Both the position numbers and the translations under genes were made by a program. 64,000 nt of DNA from an uncultured Roseobacter sp. (lineage in GTDB: Bacteria > Pseudomonadota > Alphaproteobacteria > Rhodobacterales > Rhodobacteraceae). The notes under the pieces are model-generated. The model was not told where the DNA came from. It ran no database searches and worked only from the letters and a program-made list of their open reading frames with translations. Positions 26,900 through 35,107 of this stretch are shown here, in pieces. The stretch lies in assembly GCF_947495275.1 (NCBI RefSeq), contig NZ_CANLYL010000004.1:62001-126000 (forward strand). Reading direction: 5' to 3'. The first letter of the stretch is position 1. Each line of letters opens with the position of its first letter.

Positions 26900-27397
26900 T
26901 CAGCCGGGGGCATCCCCGGTGATCTGCCAGGGATCGTCAAACCAGTGTTCCTGCAAATTTGCACCATCACCGATGCGGTCGACCACGGCAAAGAGCCCGG
27001 GAGGTGCCAGTGGGCACAGCACCCCATGCCAGATGTTTCGGTGATAATTCACGCCCTGTCCCGGTTGGGCAATGAACGCAACAGGTTGGGAGGGTGCGCC
27101 GCCTGCATCTTCCGCCACCGCCACCAGATAGGGGTTCTGGTGCATGGGGATAAAGGCCTGTGAGCCGTCGGGGTGCCGTTCCATCATCTCCAGCACGAAA
27201 GGCAGGCTGCGCGGCTGCGCGTCAAAGAGGCTGATCCCCGCGCGGCCTGCGGAAAAATCCATCTGCGCACGGTCATGGTGACGTCCGCAAAGCCCCTGAT
27301 TGATCAGCTTATCGGGATCGCCCTGAACCTCCAGTACGTCGCCAAACGCCGCGAAGTGCTGCGCCGTTAGCGGCCGAGCGATCACTGACCGGGTCAT
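26900..27397 (-). CDS. allA: Ureidoglycolate lyase
   Basis: Protein of 165 aa, normal length. Splits ureidoglycolate into glyoxylate and urea. Motifs: RPLTAQHFAAFGDVLE at the N-terminus, FIPMHQNPYLVAVA, GQGVNYHRNIWHGVLCPL and the C-terminal VVDRIGDGANLQEHWF. Its start overlaps the stop of the allantoinase-OHCU decarboxylase fusion gene by 4 nt, so the two are co-translated. Confidence 0.96.
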   Translation of the reverse strand: MTRSVIARPLTAQHFAAFGDVLEVQGDPDKLINQGLCGRHHDRAQMDFSAGRAGISLFDAQPRSLPFVLEMMERHPDGSQAFIPMHQNPYLVAVAEDAGGAPSQPVAFIAQPGQGVNYHRNIWHGVLCPLAPPGLFAVVDRIGDGANLQEHWFDDPWQITGDAPG

Positions 27398-28803
27398 GGC
27401 AGAAGATCACGCAGGCGGAATTCCGCGATCCTCTCCACCTGACGGCAGGCCTCGGTGAATTCGGTGGGGCGGTCATTGTCGATACGTTCCCTGAAGCGCG
27501 CCAGAATGCCCGCCTTGTCGTGATCCCGCACGGCGATGATGAAGGGAAAGCCGTGTTTGGCGACATAGGCGTCGTTCAGGCTGGTGAATTCTGCGCGTTC
27601 CGCATCGGTCAGGGCGTCAAGTCCGGCTGTGGCTTGTTCCGATGTGCTCTCGGCGGTGAGCCGTTTTGCCTGCGCCAGTTTGCCCGCCAGATCCGGGTGC
27701 GCCGTCAGAACCCCCAGCTTTTGCTCCTCATCCGCGCTGCGAAACACGCGGGCCAGTGCATTATGCAGGCCGGCAGCCGTGTCATGGGCGGGGCCCAGTT
27801 CTGCCGCATGGGCCCCTTCGGCGATCCAGGGTGAATGTTCAAAAATGCCGCCAAAGCGGGCGACGAAAGCCTCGCGCCCGAGCGCGCTTGGCTTCTCGCG
27901 GCGCTGATGCGGATAGGTCTGGGCCCAATGATCAGCGATCTGTTCACGCGTTGCAAACCAGACGCCCTCATGCGCGCGAGCGTGATCCAAAAAACGTTTG
28001 AGCGATTGGACCCTGCCGGGACGACCGATCAGACGGCAATGCAGACCGACGGACATCATCTTTGGCGCACCCTCATCCCCTTCGGCATAAAGCGCATCGA
28101 AGGTGTCGCGCAGATAAGCAAAGAACTGGTCCCCAGAATTGAACCCCTGCGGCGTGGCAAAACGCATGTCATTGCAGTCCAGCGTGTAGGGCACGATCAA
28201 CTGGTCCCTGTCGTCAAATTCCATCCAATAGGGCAGATCATCGGCATAGCTGTCCGCGACATAGGCAAACTGGCCGGTTTCAGCCGCCAGCCGCACCGTG
28301 TTGTCACTGCACCGCCCTGTGTACCAGCCGCGTGGCGCGCTGCCGGTCACTTCGGTGTGCAGGCGAATGGCTTCGGCCATATCGGCGGCCTCTGCCACGG
28401 GATCGGCATCCTTGTATTCGATCCATTTCAACCCGTGGCTGGCGATTTCCCAATTGGCCTGCTGCATCGCCGCGACTTGTTCGGGGGAGCGCGCCAATGC
28501 GCTGGCCACCCCGTAAACCGTGATGGGCACATCCTTGAGCAATCGGTGCAACCGCCAGAACCCGGCGCGCGCGCCAAATTCATAGATCGATTCCATGTTC
28601 CAATGGCGCTGCCCGGGCCAGGCGGCAGCCCCGACGATTTCCGACAGGAAGGCCTCTGATGCCGCATCGCCGTGCAGGATGTTGTTCTCGCCGCCTTCTT
28701 CGTAGTTCAAAACGATTTGGACGGCGATTTTTGCGCCACCTGGCCATTGCGCATCTGGCGGCGTGGCACCGTAGCCTATCATGTCACGGGGGTAGCGGGT
28801 CAT
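27394..28803 (-). CDS. Allantoinase (PuuE type) fused to OHCU decarboxylase
   Basis: Protein of 469 aa joining two enzymes. Residues 1 to about 300 form a polysaccharide-deacetylase-fold allantoinase (MIGYGATPPDAQWPGGAKIA, NYEEGGENNILHGDAASEAF, GWYTGRCSDNTVRLAAETG). Residues about 305-469 match UraD, 2-oxo-4-hydroxy-4-carboxy-5-ureidoimidazoline decarboxylase, with FEHSPWIAEGA, LTAHPDLAGKL and HGFPFIIAVRDHDK. The UraD half makes (S)-allantoin and the PuuE half opens it to allantoate, so the fusion covers consecutive steps. AAAGGAG precedes the ATG. Divergent from uraH, which supplies the UraD substrate. Confidence 0.95.
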   Translation of the reverse strand: MTRYPRDMIGYGATPPDAQWPGGAKIAVQIVLNYEEGGENNILHGDAASEAFLSEIVGAAAWPGQRHWNMESIYEFGARAGFWRLHRLLKDVPITVYGVASALARSPEQVAAMQQANWEIASHGLKWIEYKDADPVAEAADMAEAIRLHTEVTGSAPRGWYTGRCSDNTVRLAAETGQFAYVADSYADDLPYWMEFDDRDQLIVPYTLDCNDMRFATPQGFNSGDQFFAYLRDTFDALYAEGDEGAPKMMSVGLHCRLIGRPGRVQSLKRFLDHARAHEGVWFATREQIADHWAQTYPHQRREKPSALGREAFVARFGGIFEHSPWIAEGAHAAELGPAHDTAAGLHNALARVFRSADEEQKLGVLTAHPDLAGKLAQAKRLTAESTSEQATAGLDALTDAERAEFTSLNDAYVAKHGFPFIIAVRDHDKAGILARFRERIDNDRPTEFTEACRQVERIAEFRLRDLLP

Positions 28804-28851
28804 AGATGTGCTCCTTTGCTCACCATCCGTATATTACAGGTAATGATTGGG

Positions 28852-28874
28852 GTTTATCAAAAAAAACCATAAAC
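28852..28874. promoter_or_regulatory. Candidate LysR operator between allantoinase and uraH
   Basis: GTTTAT-N11-ATAAAC, perfect 6-base arms with an A-rich 11-nt spacer, in the 140-nt divergent region. This has the exact T-N11-A geometry of LysR boxes. A second short dyad ATTAC-AG-GTAAT lies close by, at about 28833-28844. Confidence 0.5.
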
Positions 28875-28943
28875 ACTATTGCGAAATGACCGGTTTCACC
28901 CGGCGATAGACCGGACCAGAATGGGCCAGCAAAGGAGATCGAA

Positions 28944-29297
28944 ATGGCGGGTTATCTGACCACACATGTACTGGACACAGCGCGCGGCTGTCCTGCGTCC
29001 GGTCTGGAGATTGAACTTTTCCGGATCGAAGGCGCGCAACGTACCAGCCTGCGGCGGCTTGTCACCAATGAGGACGGGCGCACGGATGTGCAGATTTTGC
29101 CGGAAGCCGAATTTGAAACGGGCACCTACGAGCTGGTGTTTTACTGCGGCGATTATCTGGACCGCAGCGGTGTGGCACCGGAAAGCCCGCGTTTTCTCGA
29201 TGAAATCCCGCTGCGCTTTGGCATGTCGGAGGCCGCCCATTACCATGTGCCGCTGTTGCTGTCGCCGTTCGGATATGCGACCTATCGCGGCAGCTAG
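28944..29297 (+). CDS. uraH: 5-Hydroxyisourate hydrolase
   Basis: Protein of 117 aa of the transthyretin-related family. Hydrolyses 5-hydroxyisourate, made by PuuD, to OHCU. Shows LTTHVLDTARGCPASGLEIEL at the N-terminus (in its core THVLDTARGCPA), HYHVPLLLSPFGY and the diagnostic C-terminal YRGS. AAAGGAG precedes the ATG. The last 4 nt overlap the convergent LysR gene. Confidence 0.97.
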   Translation: MAGYLTTHVLDTARGCPASGLEIELFRIEGAQRTSLRRLVTNEDGRTDVQILPEAEFETGTYELVFYCGDYLDRSGVAPESPRFLDEIPLRFGMSEAAHYHVPLLLSPFGYATYRGS

Positions 29298-30208
29298 GCC
29301 GATTTTTCAGCCACCGCTGCGGCCATGCGTTCGATGACGAATTCCATGAACAATCGCGCCTTGGGGTCCTGATGACGCCGGTGGGTATATAGGCAGGCCA
29401 TCAGAACGGGCAGGGGCGGCGTTTCCTCCACCACCCGCACCAGAGCGCCGCTTTCCAGATGATGCGCGACCTCAAACAGCGGTTTGAGCGCGATACCGGC
29501 CCCCGCGAGGGCCCAATCAGTCAGCACATCCCCGTCATCGCTTTCAAACCGGCCCCGCACGTCGAATTTGCGCGGGCCGTCTGCGGTGTTCAGTTCCCAC
29601 TGAAATTCGCGCGCCCCGGGAAAGCGCAGGTTCAGGCAATTGTGCCGCCCGCGTTCAATCTCCGCGCCTGACCTGGGGCACCCGTGCTGCGCGACATAGG
29701 ACGGGCTAGCACAAAGCACGCGCGTGCAATCGGCAATCTTGCGAATGCGCAGGCTGGAATCTTCGGGCCGGCCAAGAAAAAACGCCACATCAAGCCCTTC
29801 TGCCGTGAGGTCCAGTTTGCGGTCACTCAGCCGCAATCGCACATCAACCAGCGGATAGTTTTCTGCAAATTCAGGTAGATGCGGGGCAATCAAGCGTCTC
29901 CCGACACCCAGAGGGGCCGAAATATGCAAGGTGCCGCGCGGGTTTTCGGTAACATCGCCAATGCCCGCCTCGGCCTCTTCGACCGCTGCCAGCACACCGC
30001 AGGCCCCCTCGTAGAAAATCCGGCCCTGCTCCGTGGGCGTCAGACTGCGTGTGGTGCGTTGAAACAGGCGCACCCCCAAATGCGCCTCAAGCTGCGACAT
30101 GCGCGCTGAGGCAACTGCCGGGGAAATGCGTTGGTCCCGCGCGGCGGCGGACATGGTGCCAAGCTCGTAGATGCGAACAAATGTGCGGATATTATCGAAG
30201 TAGGACAT
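29294..30208 (-). CDS. LysR family regulator, paralog of the 25022 regulator
   Basis: Protein of 304 aa with N-terminal helix-turn-helix (TMSAAARDQRISPAVASARM) and LysR effector domain. Divergent from puuD (93-nt gap) and convergent with uraH. Strong collinear similarity to the LysR at 25022-25954 (GVRLFQRTTRSLTPTEQG, ISAPLGVGRRLIAPHLPEF, HRRHQDPKARLF) implies duplication and split control of the purine genes. Control of puuD is the most likely role. Confidence 0.92.
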   Translation of the reverse strand: MSYFDNIRTFVRIYELGTMSAAARDQRISPAVASARMSQLEAHLGVRLFQRTTRSLTPTEQGRIFYEGACGVLAAVEEAEAGIGDVTENPRGTLHISAPLGVGRRLIAPHLPEFAENYPLVDVRLRLSDRKLDLTAEGLDVAFFLGRPEDSSLRIRKIADCTRVLCASPSYVAQHGCPRSGAEIERGRHNCLNLRFPGAREFQWELNTADGPRKFDVRGRFESDDGDVLTDWALAGAGIALKPLFEVAHHLESGALVRVVEETPPLPVLMACLYTHRRHQDPKARLFMEFVIERMAAAVAEKSA

Positions 30209-30301
30209 TATACGTTTTTTTTTGAGAGAGATTTAAGAATGCCAAATATAGCCAACAAATTCCGGCTTGGATAGACTGCGCAAAACGACGGAGATTTTGC
30301 C

Positions 30302-31558
30302 ATGTATGATCTGGCCATCATTTGGGATTGGATTGCTTTTGCGGTGCGCTGGCTGCATGTCATCACGGCCATCGCCTGGATCGGATCCTCCTTTTACTTT
30401 GTGGCGCTGGATCTGGGTCTGAAAAAGGTGCCGCATCTGCCCGTGGGCGCGCATGGCGAAGAATGGCAGGTCCATGGCGGCGGGTTTTACCACATCCAGA
30501 AATACCTCGTGGCCCCTGAAAACATGCCCGACCATCTGGTGTGGTTCAAATGGGAGAGTTACGCGACCTGGCTGTCCGGGGCGGCCCTTTTGATGGTGGT
30601 TTACTGGGTCGGGGCGGAGCTTTATCTGATCGATCCGGCCAAGGCTGATCTGTCCGTCTGGCAAGCCGTACTAGTCTCTGCCGGATCGCTGACAATCGGC
30701 TGGATTTGTTACGATTTCCTGTGCAAGTCGAAGCTGGGCGATCACCCTACGTTCCTGATGCTGCTGCTGTTTGCGATCCTCGTGGCCATGTCCTGGGGCT
30801 ATAACCAGATCTTCACCGGGCGCGCCGCATTGCTGCATCTGGGCGCATTCACAGCCACCATCATGACGGCCAATGTGTTTTTCATCATCATGCCCAACCA
30901 GCGCATTGTGGTGAAGGATTTGCAGGAAGGCCGGACGCCGGACCCCAAATATGGCAAGATTGCCAAGCTGCGCAGCACGCATAACAATTATCTGACGCTG
31001 CCGGTGGTATTTCTGATGCTGTCGAACCATTATCCACTGGCCTTCGGGACGGAATACAGCTGGATCATCGCCTCGCTGATTTTCCTGACAGGGGTGACGA
31101 TCCGGCATTATTTCAACACCATGCATGCAACGGGCAGCGGTCCGCACTGGACCTGGGCGGTAACGGTGCTGATCTTCATCCTGATTGCCTGGCTGTCGAC
31201 GGCGTCATCATGGGATGGCGATTATGACGCGCTCGAAGAACAGGCGCTGACCCCATACGAGCAGCGTTATGCACAGGCCGAGGGCTTTGACGACGTGCAG
31301 GACATCGTTTTGGGACGCTGTTCAATGTGCCATGCGCGCGAACCCGTCTGGGAAGGCATGCTTTGGGCACCCAAGGGCGTGCACCTTGAGACCACCGCCG
31401 ATATCGCGCGTGCGGCACGGGAAATCTACATACAGGCCGGGGTCAGCCACGCCATGCCGCCGGCAAACATCACTGGACTGCCGTCCGAAGACCGCACAAA
31501 AATCGTCCAATGGTTCCGCAATGTGGGACGTGATCAGGCGGCATTGGATCAAAACTGA
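30302..31558 (+). CDS. puuD: Urate hydroxylase with C-terminal cytochrome c domain
   Basis: Protein of 418 aa. The N-terminal 300 residues form the membrane urate oxidase domain (DUF989) with about 8 hydrophobic segments, starting DWIAFAVRWLHVITAIAWIG. A single heme-c site RCSMCHAREP near residue 340 starts the cytochrome domain that passes electrons to the respiratory chain, so no peroxide is formed. It converts urate to 5-hydroxyisourate for uraH. GGAG precedes the ATG by 8 nt. Confidence 0.96.
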   Translation: MYDLAIIWDWIAFAVRWLHVITAIAWIGSSFYFVALDLGLKKVPHLPVGAHGEEWQVHGGGFYHIQKYLVAPENMPDHLVWFKWESYATWLSGAALLMVVYWVGAELYLIDPAKADLSVWQAVLVSAGSLTIGWICYDFLCKSKLGDHPTFLMLLLFAILVAMSWGYNQIFTGRAALLHLGAFTATIMTANVFFIIMPNQRIVVKDLQEGRTPDPKYGKIAKLRSTHNNYLTLPVVFLMLSNHYPLAFGTEYSWIIASLIFLTGVTIRHYFNTMHATGSGPHWTWAVTVLIFILIAWLSTASSWDGDYDALEEQALTPYEQRYAQAEGFDDVQDIVLGRCSMCHAREPVWEGMLWAPKGVHLETTADIARAAREIYIQAGVSHAMPPANITGLPSEDRTKIVQWFRNVGRDQAALDQN

Positions 31559-31587
31559 GCGTTGAAAGTAGCCAGTACTTTCAACGC
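31559..31587. terminator. Bidirectional terminator hairpin between puuD and ABC ATPase
   Basis: Perfect 12-bp stem, GCGTTGAAAGTA and TACTTTCAACGC, with a 5-nt loop, starting at the base after the puuD stop and ending 22 nt from the end of the convergent ATPase gene. On the minus strand a TCAGTTTT run follows it. Best terminator candidate in the window. Confidence 0.75.
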
Positions 31588-31609
31588 CATGCCGCCCGTT
31601 CAACTGGCC

Positions 31610-32626
31610 TCAACGCACAGCGAGCCCGGCGGTGTCGAAAAAGCGGGTCAGTCCGGGCCCAAATGACAGGCCCGCTGCGTCCCCCGGGGAAAGATCGCTG
31701 TCGCCGGTTACCCGCACAGTGACTTGACCGGCTTCGCCACAATCCATGACAACAAATGTATCGGCGCCAAGATACTCCAGAACATCGACCTTGCCGCCCA
31801 CGTGACCGTCGCCTTCAGCGACGAGCGTAATGTGCTCGGGGCGAATGCCCACGTGCGTAGCGGTTGCTGGTGCCTTGCTTACCGAAGTGGACCCAAGGGG
31901 CATCACGTTCATGCGGGGGGAGCCGATGAATTGCGCCACAAAGAGGTTTGACGGGTTTTCATAAAGTTCCCGTGGGGACCCCACCTGAACCACCCGACCG
32001 GCCTCCAGCACGACGATACGGTCGGCAAGCGTCATCGCTTCGACCTGATCGTGGGTGACATAGATCATCGTGGTGGCCAGTGTCTGGTGCAGCTTGGCGA
32101 TTTCATAGCGCATCTCGACCCGCAGGGCGGCGTCGAGGTTCGACAAAGGCTCATCGAACAGAAAGGCCGTCGGATCGCGCACAATGGAGCGACCAATGGC
32201 CACGCGTTGCCGCTGACCACCTGATAAGTCCTTCGGGCGGCGGTCGAGATATTCACCCAGCTTGAGCGCCCGGGCGGCCTCATCGACTTTTTCGGCAATC
32301 TCGGTGGCCGGAAGACCCGCCGATTTCAACGGGAAGCCCACATTGTCGCGTACCGACATGTGCGGATAAAGCGCGTAAGACTGGAACACCATCGCCAGCC
32401 CCCGCTTTGATGGGGGCTCGGCTGTTGCATCCCGGTCCCCGATCATGATTTGTCCGCGGCTGGTCTCTTCAAGCCCTGCGATCATGCGGAGCAGGGTGGA
32501 CTTGCCGCAACCGGAAGGGCCCACGAATATAACGAACTCGCCTTCTTCGATTTCCAGATCCACGCCTTTGATGACCTGGACCTCGCCATACCATTTCTCG
32601 ACAGCTTTGAGAGAGATTGAGGGCAT
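31610..32626 (-). CDS. Sugar ABC transporter ATP-binding protein (UgpC/MsmK type)
   Basis: Protein of 338 aa. Walker [20 protein letters not shown]-loop [12 protein letters not shown], signature [17 protein letters not shown], Walker [13 protein letters not shown] and the switch histidine YVTHDQ are all intact. The C-terminal 100 residues form the MalK-type regulatory OB domain ([16 protein letters not shown]). It powers the two permeases upstream. Its ATG shares a base with the stop of the glycosidase gene (TAATG). Confidence 0.96.
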   Translation of the reverse strand: MPSISLKAVEKWYGEVQVIKGVDLEIEEGEFVIFVGPSGCGKSTLLRMIAGLEETSRGQIMIGDRDATAEPPSKRGLAMVFQSYALYPHMSVRDNVGFPLKSAGLPATEIAEKVDEAARALKLGEYLDRRPKDLSGGQRQRVAIGRSIVRDPTAFLFDEPLSNLDAALRVEMRYEIAKLHQTLATTMIYVTHDQVEAMTLADRIVVLEAGRVVQVGSPRELYENPSNLFVAQFIGSPRMNVMPLGSTSVSKAPATATHVGIRPEHITLVAEGDGHVGGKVDVLEYLGADTFVVMDCGEAGQVTVRVTGDSDLSPGDAAGLSFGPGLTRFFDTAGLAVR

Positions 32627-33891
32627 TATGCAGCTCCTTTCGCAGCGTTTTCCTGCGGTTCATGACGGGCCCAGGTCAGCCAGATGGCGGCTGTCCATGT
32701 GAAATCCTTGCCCCCACACGGGGTTGTATCAACAGGGTCGAAATATTCGTAAAAGCCGTGCTTTCGGATCAGGGCTGCAGTTTCCGAACGGAGCCTTTCG
32801 GCAAGATCAATATGACCATCTGCATTCAGACCTATTGCAATGAGGGCATTGACCACAGGCCAGGTTGGCCCGCGCCAGTATTTGCGCGGGTTGAAAAGAT
32901 CAACTTCGGGATCGGCCGACGGCACACCATAATTCACCGCGTTCCAGGCGCGCAGAAGCTGAGCTTCCAATTGCGGATTTCCAGCCCCGGCGAGATAGGC
33001 AAGAAAGGCCCCGGAGCCGAGAATATTGGCGAAAGCCCCATCGCGCAGGTTGCGCGCATCAAAGGCATTCAGCGCATCGTTCCAGATCAACGGCAGGGCG
33101 GAGCGCAGGGTGGTTGCCCAGCTTTCGATTTCAGATACGTCTTCTCCCAGCGCGCGCCCGAGCACCGCGAGGTCATCATGCGCCCGTAGCAACATGAAAG
33201 TGATCCCGGGATCGGCCATCAAAAACGGTCCATCCTGAACAATTTTCGTGTCGTCCCAACCAACACTGCGACCAAATTCGACGATGGCAATATAGCGGTC
33301 GTAGTCTTCCTTGGTAGGGCGCATGTCGGCGTGAACATGGCCCAGATCGCGCCGTTCGTAGGGTCCGACAGCTGAGCCGTCGACACCGGCCATCCCGATG
33401 TCCCAGTCGGGGCAATTGTCACGCCCGCTTTCCCAGGGATGGATGATGGCCACGGGGCCGTGTGTACAGCGCATTTCCTGCCACCAGCGATGCCATTTGA
33501 CCAACTTGGGGTAAAGCGCTTCAAGTCGCGCACGCCCGGTGCGCTCATCAATCTCGAAGATCAGGCGCGCCATGATGGCCGTTATCGGGGGTTGCGAAAT
33601 TCCCGAGGTTTCGGGGGTCTGGCCTGTTTGCCAGACGTCCGGCCCCGGAAAATAACCCGGATCGGGCTGGTGGAAGATAATATGGGGGACCATGCCATTG
33701 TCCCATTGGCTGGCCATCAGCGTGTCCAGTTCGTCCCAGGCGCGTGCCACGTCGAATGTCGCAAATCCCCAGGCGGCAAAGGCGCTGTCCCAGTTCCACT
33801 GGTAGGGGTAAAGACCATGGGTGGGCAGCGTGTAACCGCCCTTGTCATTTTGCCGCAAAATCGCGCGGGCCTGTTCGTCGAGATGTGTCAT
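32626..33891 (-). CDS. GH63/MGH1-like glycoside hydrolase
   Basis: Protein of 421 aa, an (alpha/alpha)6-barrel glycosidase of the GH63-like group that includes mannosylglycerate and glucosylglycerate hydrolases. Signatures: [16 protein letters not shown] near residue 30, the acidic [30 protein letters not shown] and the C-terminal [20 protein letters not shown]. No signal peptide, so it acts on an imported sugar in the cytosol. It lies between the permease and ATPase genes of the importer, suggesting the importer takes up its substrate. A compatible-solute glycoside is a reasonable guess. Confidence 0.85.
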   Translation of the reverse strand: MTHLDEQARAILRQNDKGGYTLPTHGLYPYQWNWDSAFAAWGFATFDVARAWDELDTLMASQWDNGMVPHIIFHQPDPGYFPGPDVWQTGQTPETSGISQPPITAIMARLIFEIDERTGRARLEALYPKLVKWHRWWQEMRCTHGPVAIIHPWESGRDNCPDWDIGMAGVDGSAVGPYERRDLGHVHADMRPTKEDYDRYIAIVEFGRSVGWDDTKIVQDGPFLMADPGITFMLLRAHDDLAVLGRALGEDVSEIESWATTLRSALPLIWNDALNAFDARNLRDGAFANILGSGAFLAYLAGAGNPQLEAQLLRAWNAVNYGVPSADPEVDLFNPRKYWRGPTWPVVNALIAIGLNADGHIDLAERLRSETAALIRKHGFYEYFDPVDTTPCGGKDFTWTAAIWLTWARHEPQENAAKGAA

Positions 33892-33895
33892 TTTC

Positions 33896-35107
33896 CTATC
33901 CTTTGACGCTGCCGGCCGTAAGGCCTTTGGTCATGAACCGTTCCAGCCCGAGGAAAAGCGCCATGATCGGCACGGTGGCGATCACGGAGCCTGCCATCAG
34001 GTGTTGGCGGGGGATTTCTGATGAGTTGAGAGAGGCGATGCCCCGCGTCAGCGTGAACTTCGAGGGATCATCCAATAACATGAAGGCGAGCAGGAACTCG
34101 TTCCAGGCGATCATGAAAACATAAAGCGACACCGACGCCATCGCGGGCAGCGACAGGGGCAGGGTAATTTTCCAGATCACCATCAGTCGCGACAGGCCAT
34201 CCATCAGCCCGGCCTCTTCGACCTCTGCCGGCAAGCCGCGGAAATATCCCTGCAACATGTAAAGCGCGACCGGGATCGTGGTGACCGGGTAGATCATGAT
34301 GATCCCCCCCAGCGAGTTGCGCAGACCGGTCATCGAAAAGGCGATGTAGATGGGCAGTGCCAAAACGATCATCGGGACCATATAGATCAGCAGGATCGAG
34401 CGGGAGAAAGCGGCGCGCCCCCTGAACCGCAGCCGCGCCACCGCATAGGCCCCCGGCACTGCAAAGAGCAGCGTAATGGCAACAGTGAGGACCGAAATCA
34501 GGAAGGAGTTCAGCAGGTAAACGCCGAAATCGAACTGCGTGAAAAGCTCGTCGTAAGAGCGCAGAAGTTCGGTCCCCTTTGAGAAATCAATGGAAAAATC
34601 CAGCGGATTCTGAATGAGTTCCGCCTGATTCTTCAGACTGGTCAGCACCATGACATAGAAGGGGATCAACACGATTGCCGTGAAAAAGATATAGCCGAAA
34701 CCGGTGCAGAACCTGATGACCGCGCCCTCGAAGATGTGCCGGTTGATCGGGCCTAGCTCGACCTCGTCCAGCATGATCCGCAATCCAAGGGCTGCAAATC
34801 CGGACGTCGCCACAGCTCCCAAAAGAGCGGAGAAAACCGAGACACCTGATCCAATCACGATGGGGCCGAAGCCTGCTAGGGTAACCCCTGCAATCAGGAT
34901 CGCGGCAGACGCGGGTTTCCAAAAGGGGCCGGGCAGACAGGCAAAGCCCAGTAGAACCCCCCAAACCAGCGCCCCTACCCCAGAAGGGCGGAACGCAGCG
35001 CCGGTTGCGAAGCTCATTGCGACGGCGACCGTTGTGGCAACGACGAATACCCACAGGACGCCCAGTAACGGGGCCGTAATATATCCACGGCGCAATAGGT
35101 CCATCAT
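33896..35107 (-). CDS. Sugar ABC transporter permease, MalG type, with extra N-terminal membrane region
   Basis: Protein of 403 aa. The C-terminal 260 residues are a normal MalG-type permease with the EAA loop EEAGLMDGLSRLMVIWKITLPL. About 130 residues with four hydrophobic segments precede it (APLLGVLWVFVVATTVAVAM, ALVWGVLLGFACLPG), an addition absent from MalG. The start MMDLL at 35107 shares a base with the stop of the MalF-type gene and follows GAGGAGGG. The extra helices may serve packing or regulation; no known domain was recognised. Confidence 0.9.
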   Translation of the reverse strand: MMDLLRRGYITAPLLGVLWVFVVATTVAVAMSFATGAAFRPSGVGALVWGVLLGFACLPGPFWKPASAAILIAGVTLAGFGPIVIGSGVSVFSALLGAVATSGFAALGLRIMLDEVELGPINRHIFEGAVIRFCTGFGYIFFTAIVLIPFYVMVLTSLKNQAELIQNPLDFSIDFSKGTELLRSYDELFTQFDFGVYLLNSFLISVLTVAITLLFAVPGAYAVARLRFRGRAAFSRSILLIYMVPMIVLALPIYIAFSMTGLRNSLGGIIMIYPVTTIPVALYMLQGYFRGLPAEVEEAGLMDGLSRLMVIWKITLPLSLPAMASVSLYVFMIAWNEFLLAFMLLDDPSKFTLTRGIASLNSSEIPRQHLMAGSVIATVPIMALFLGLERFMTKGLTAGSVKG

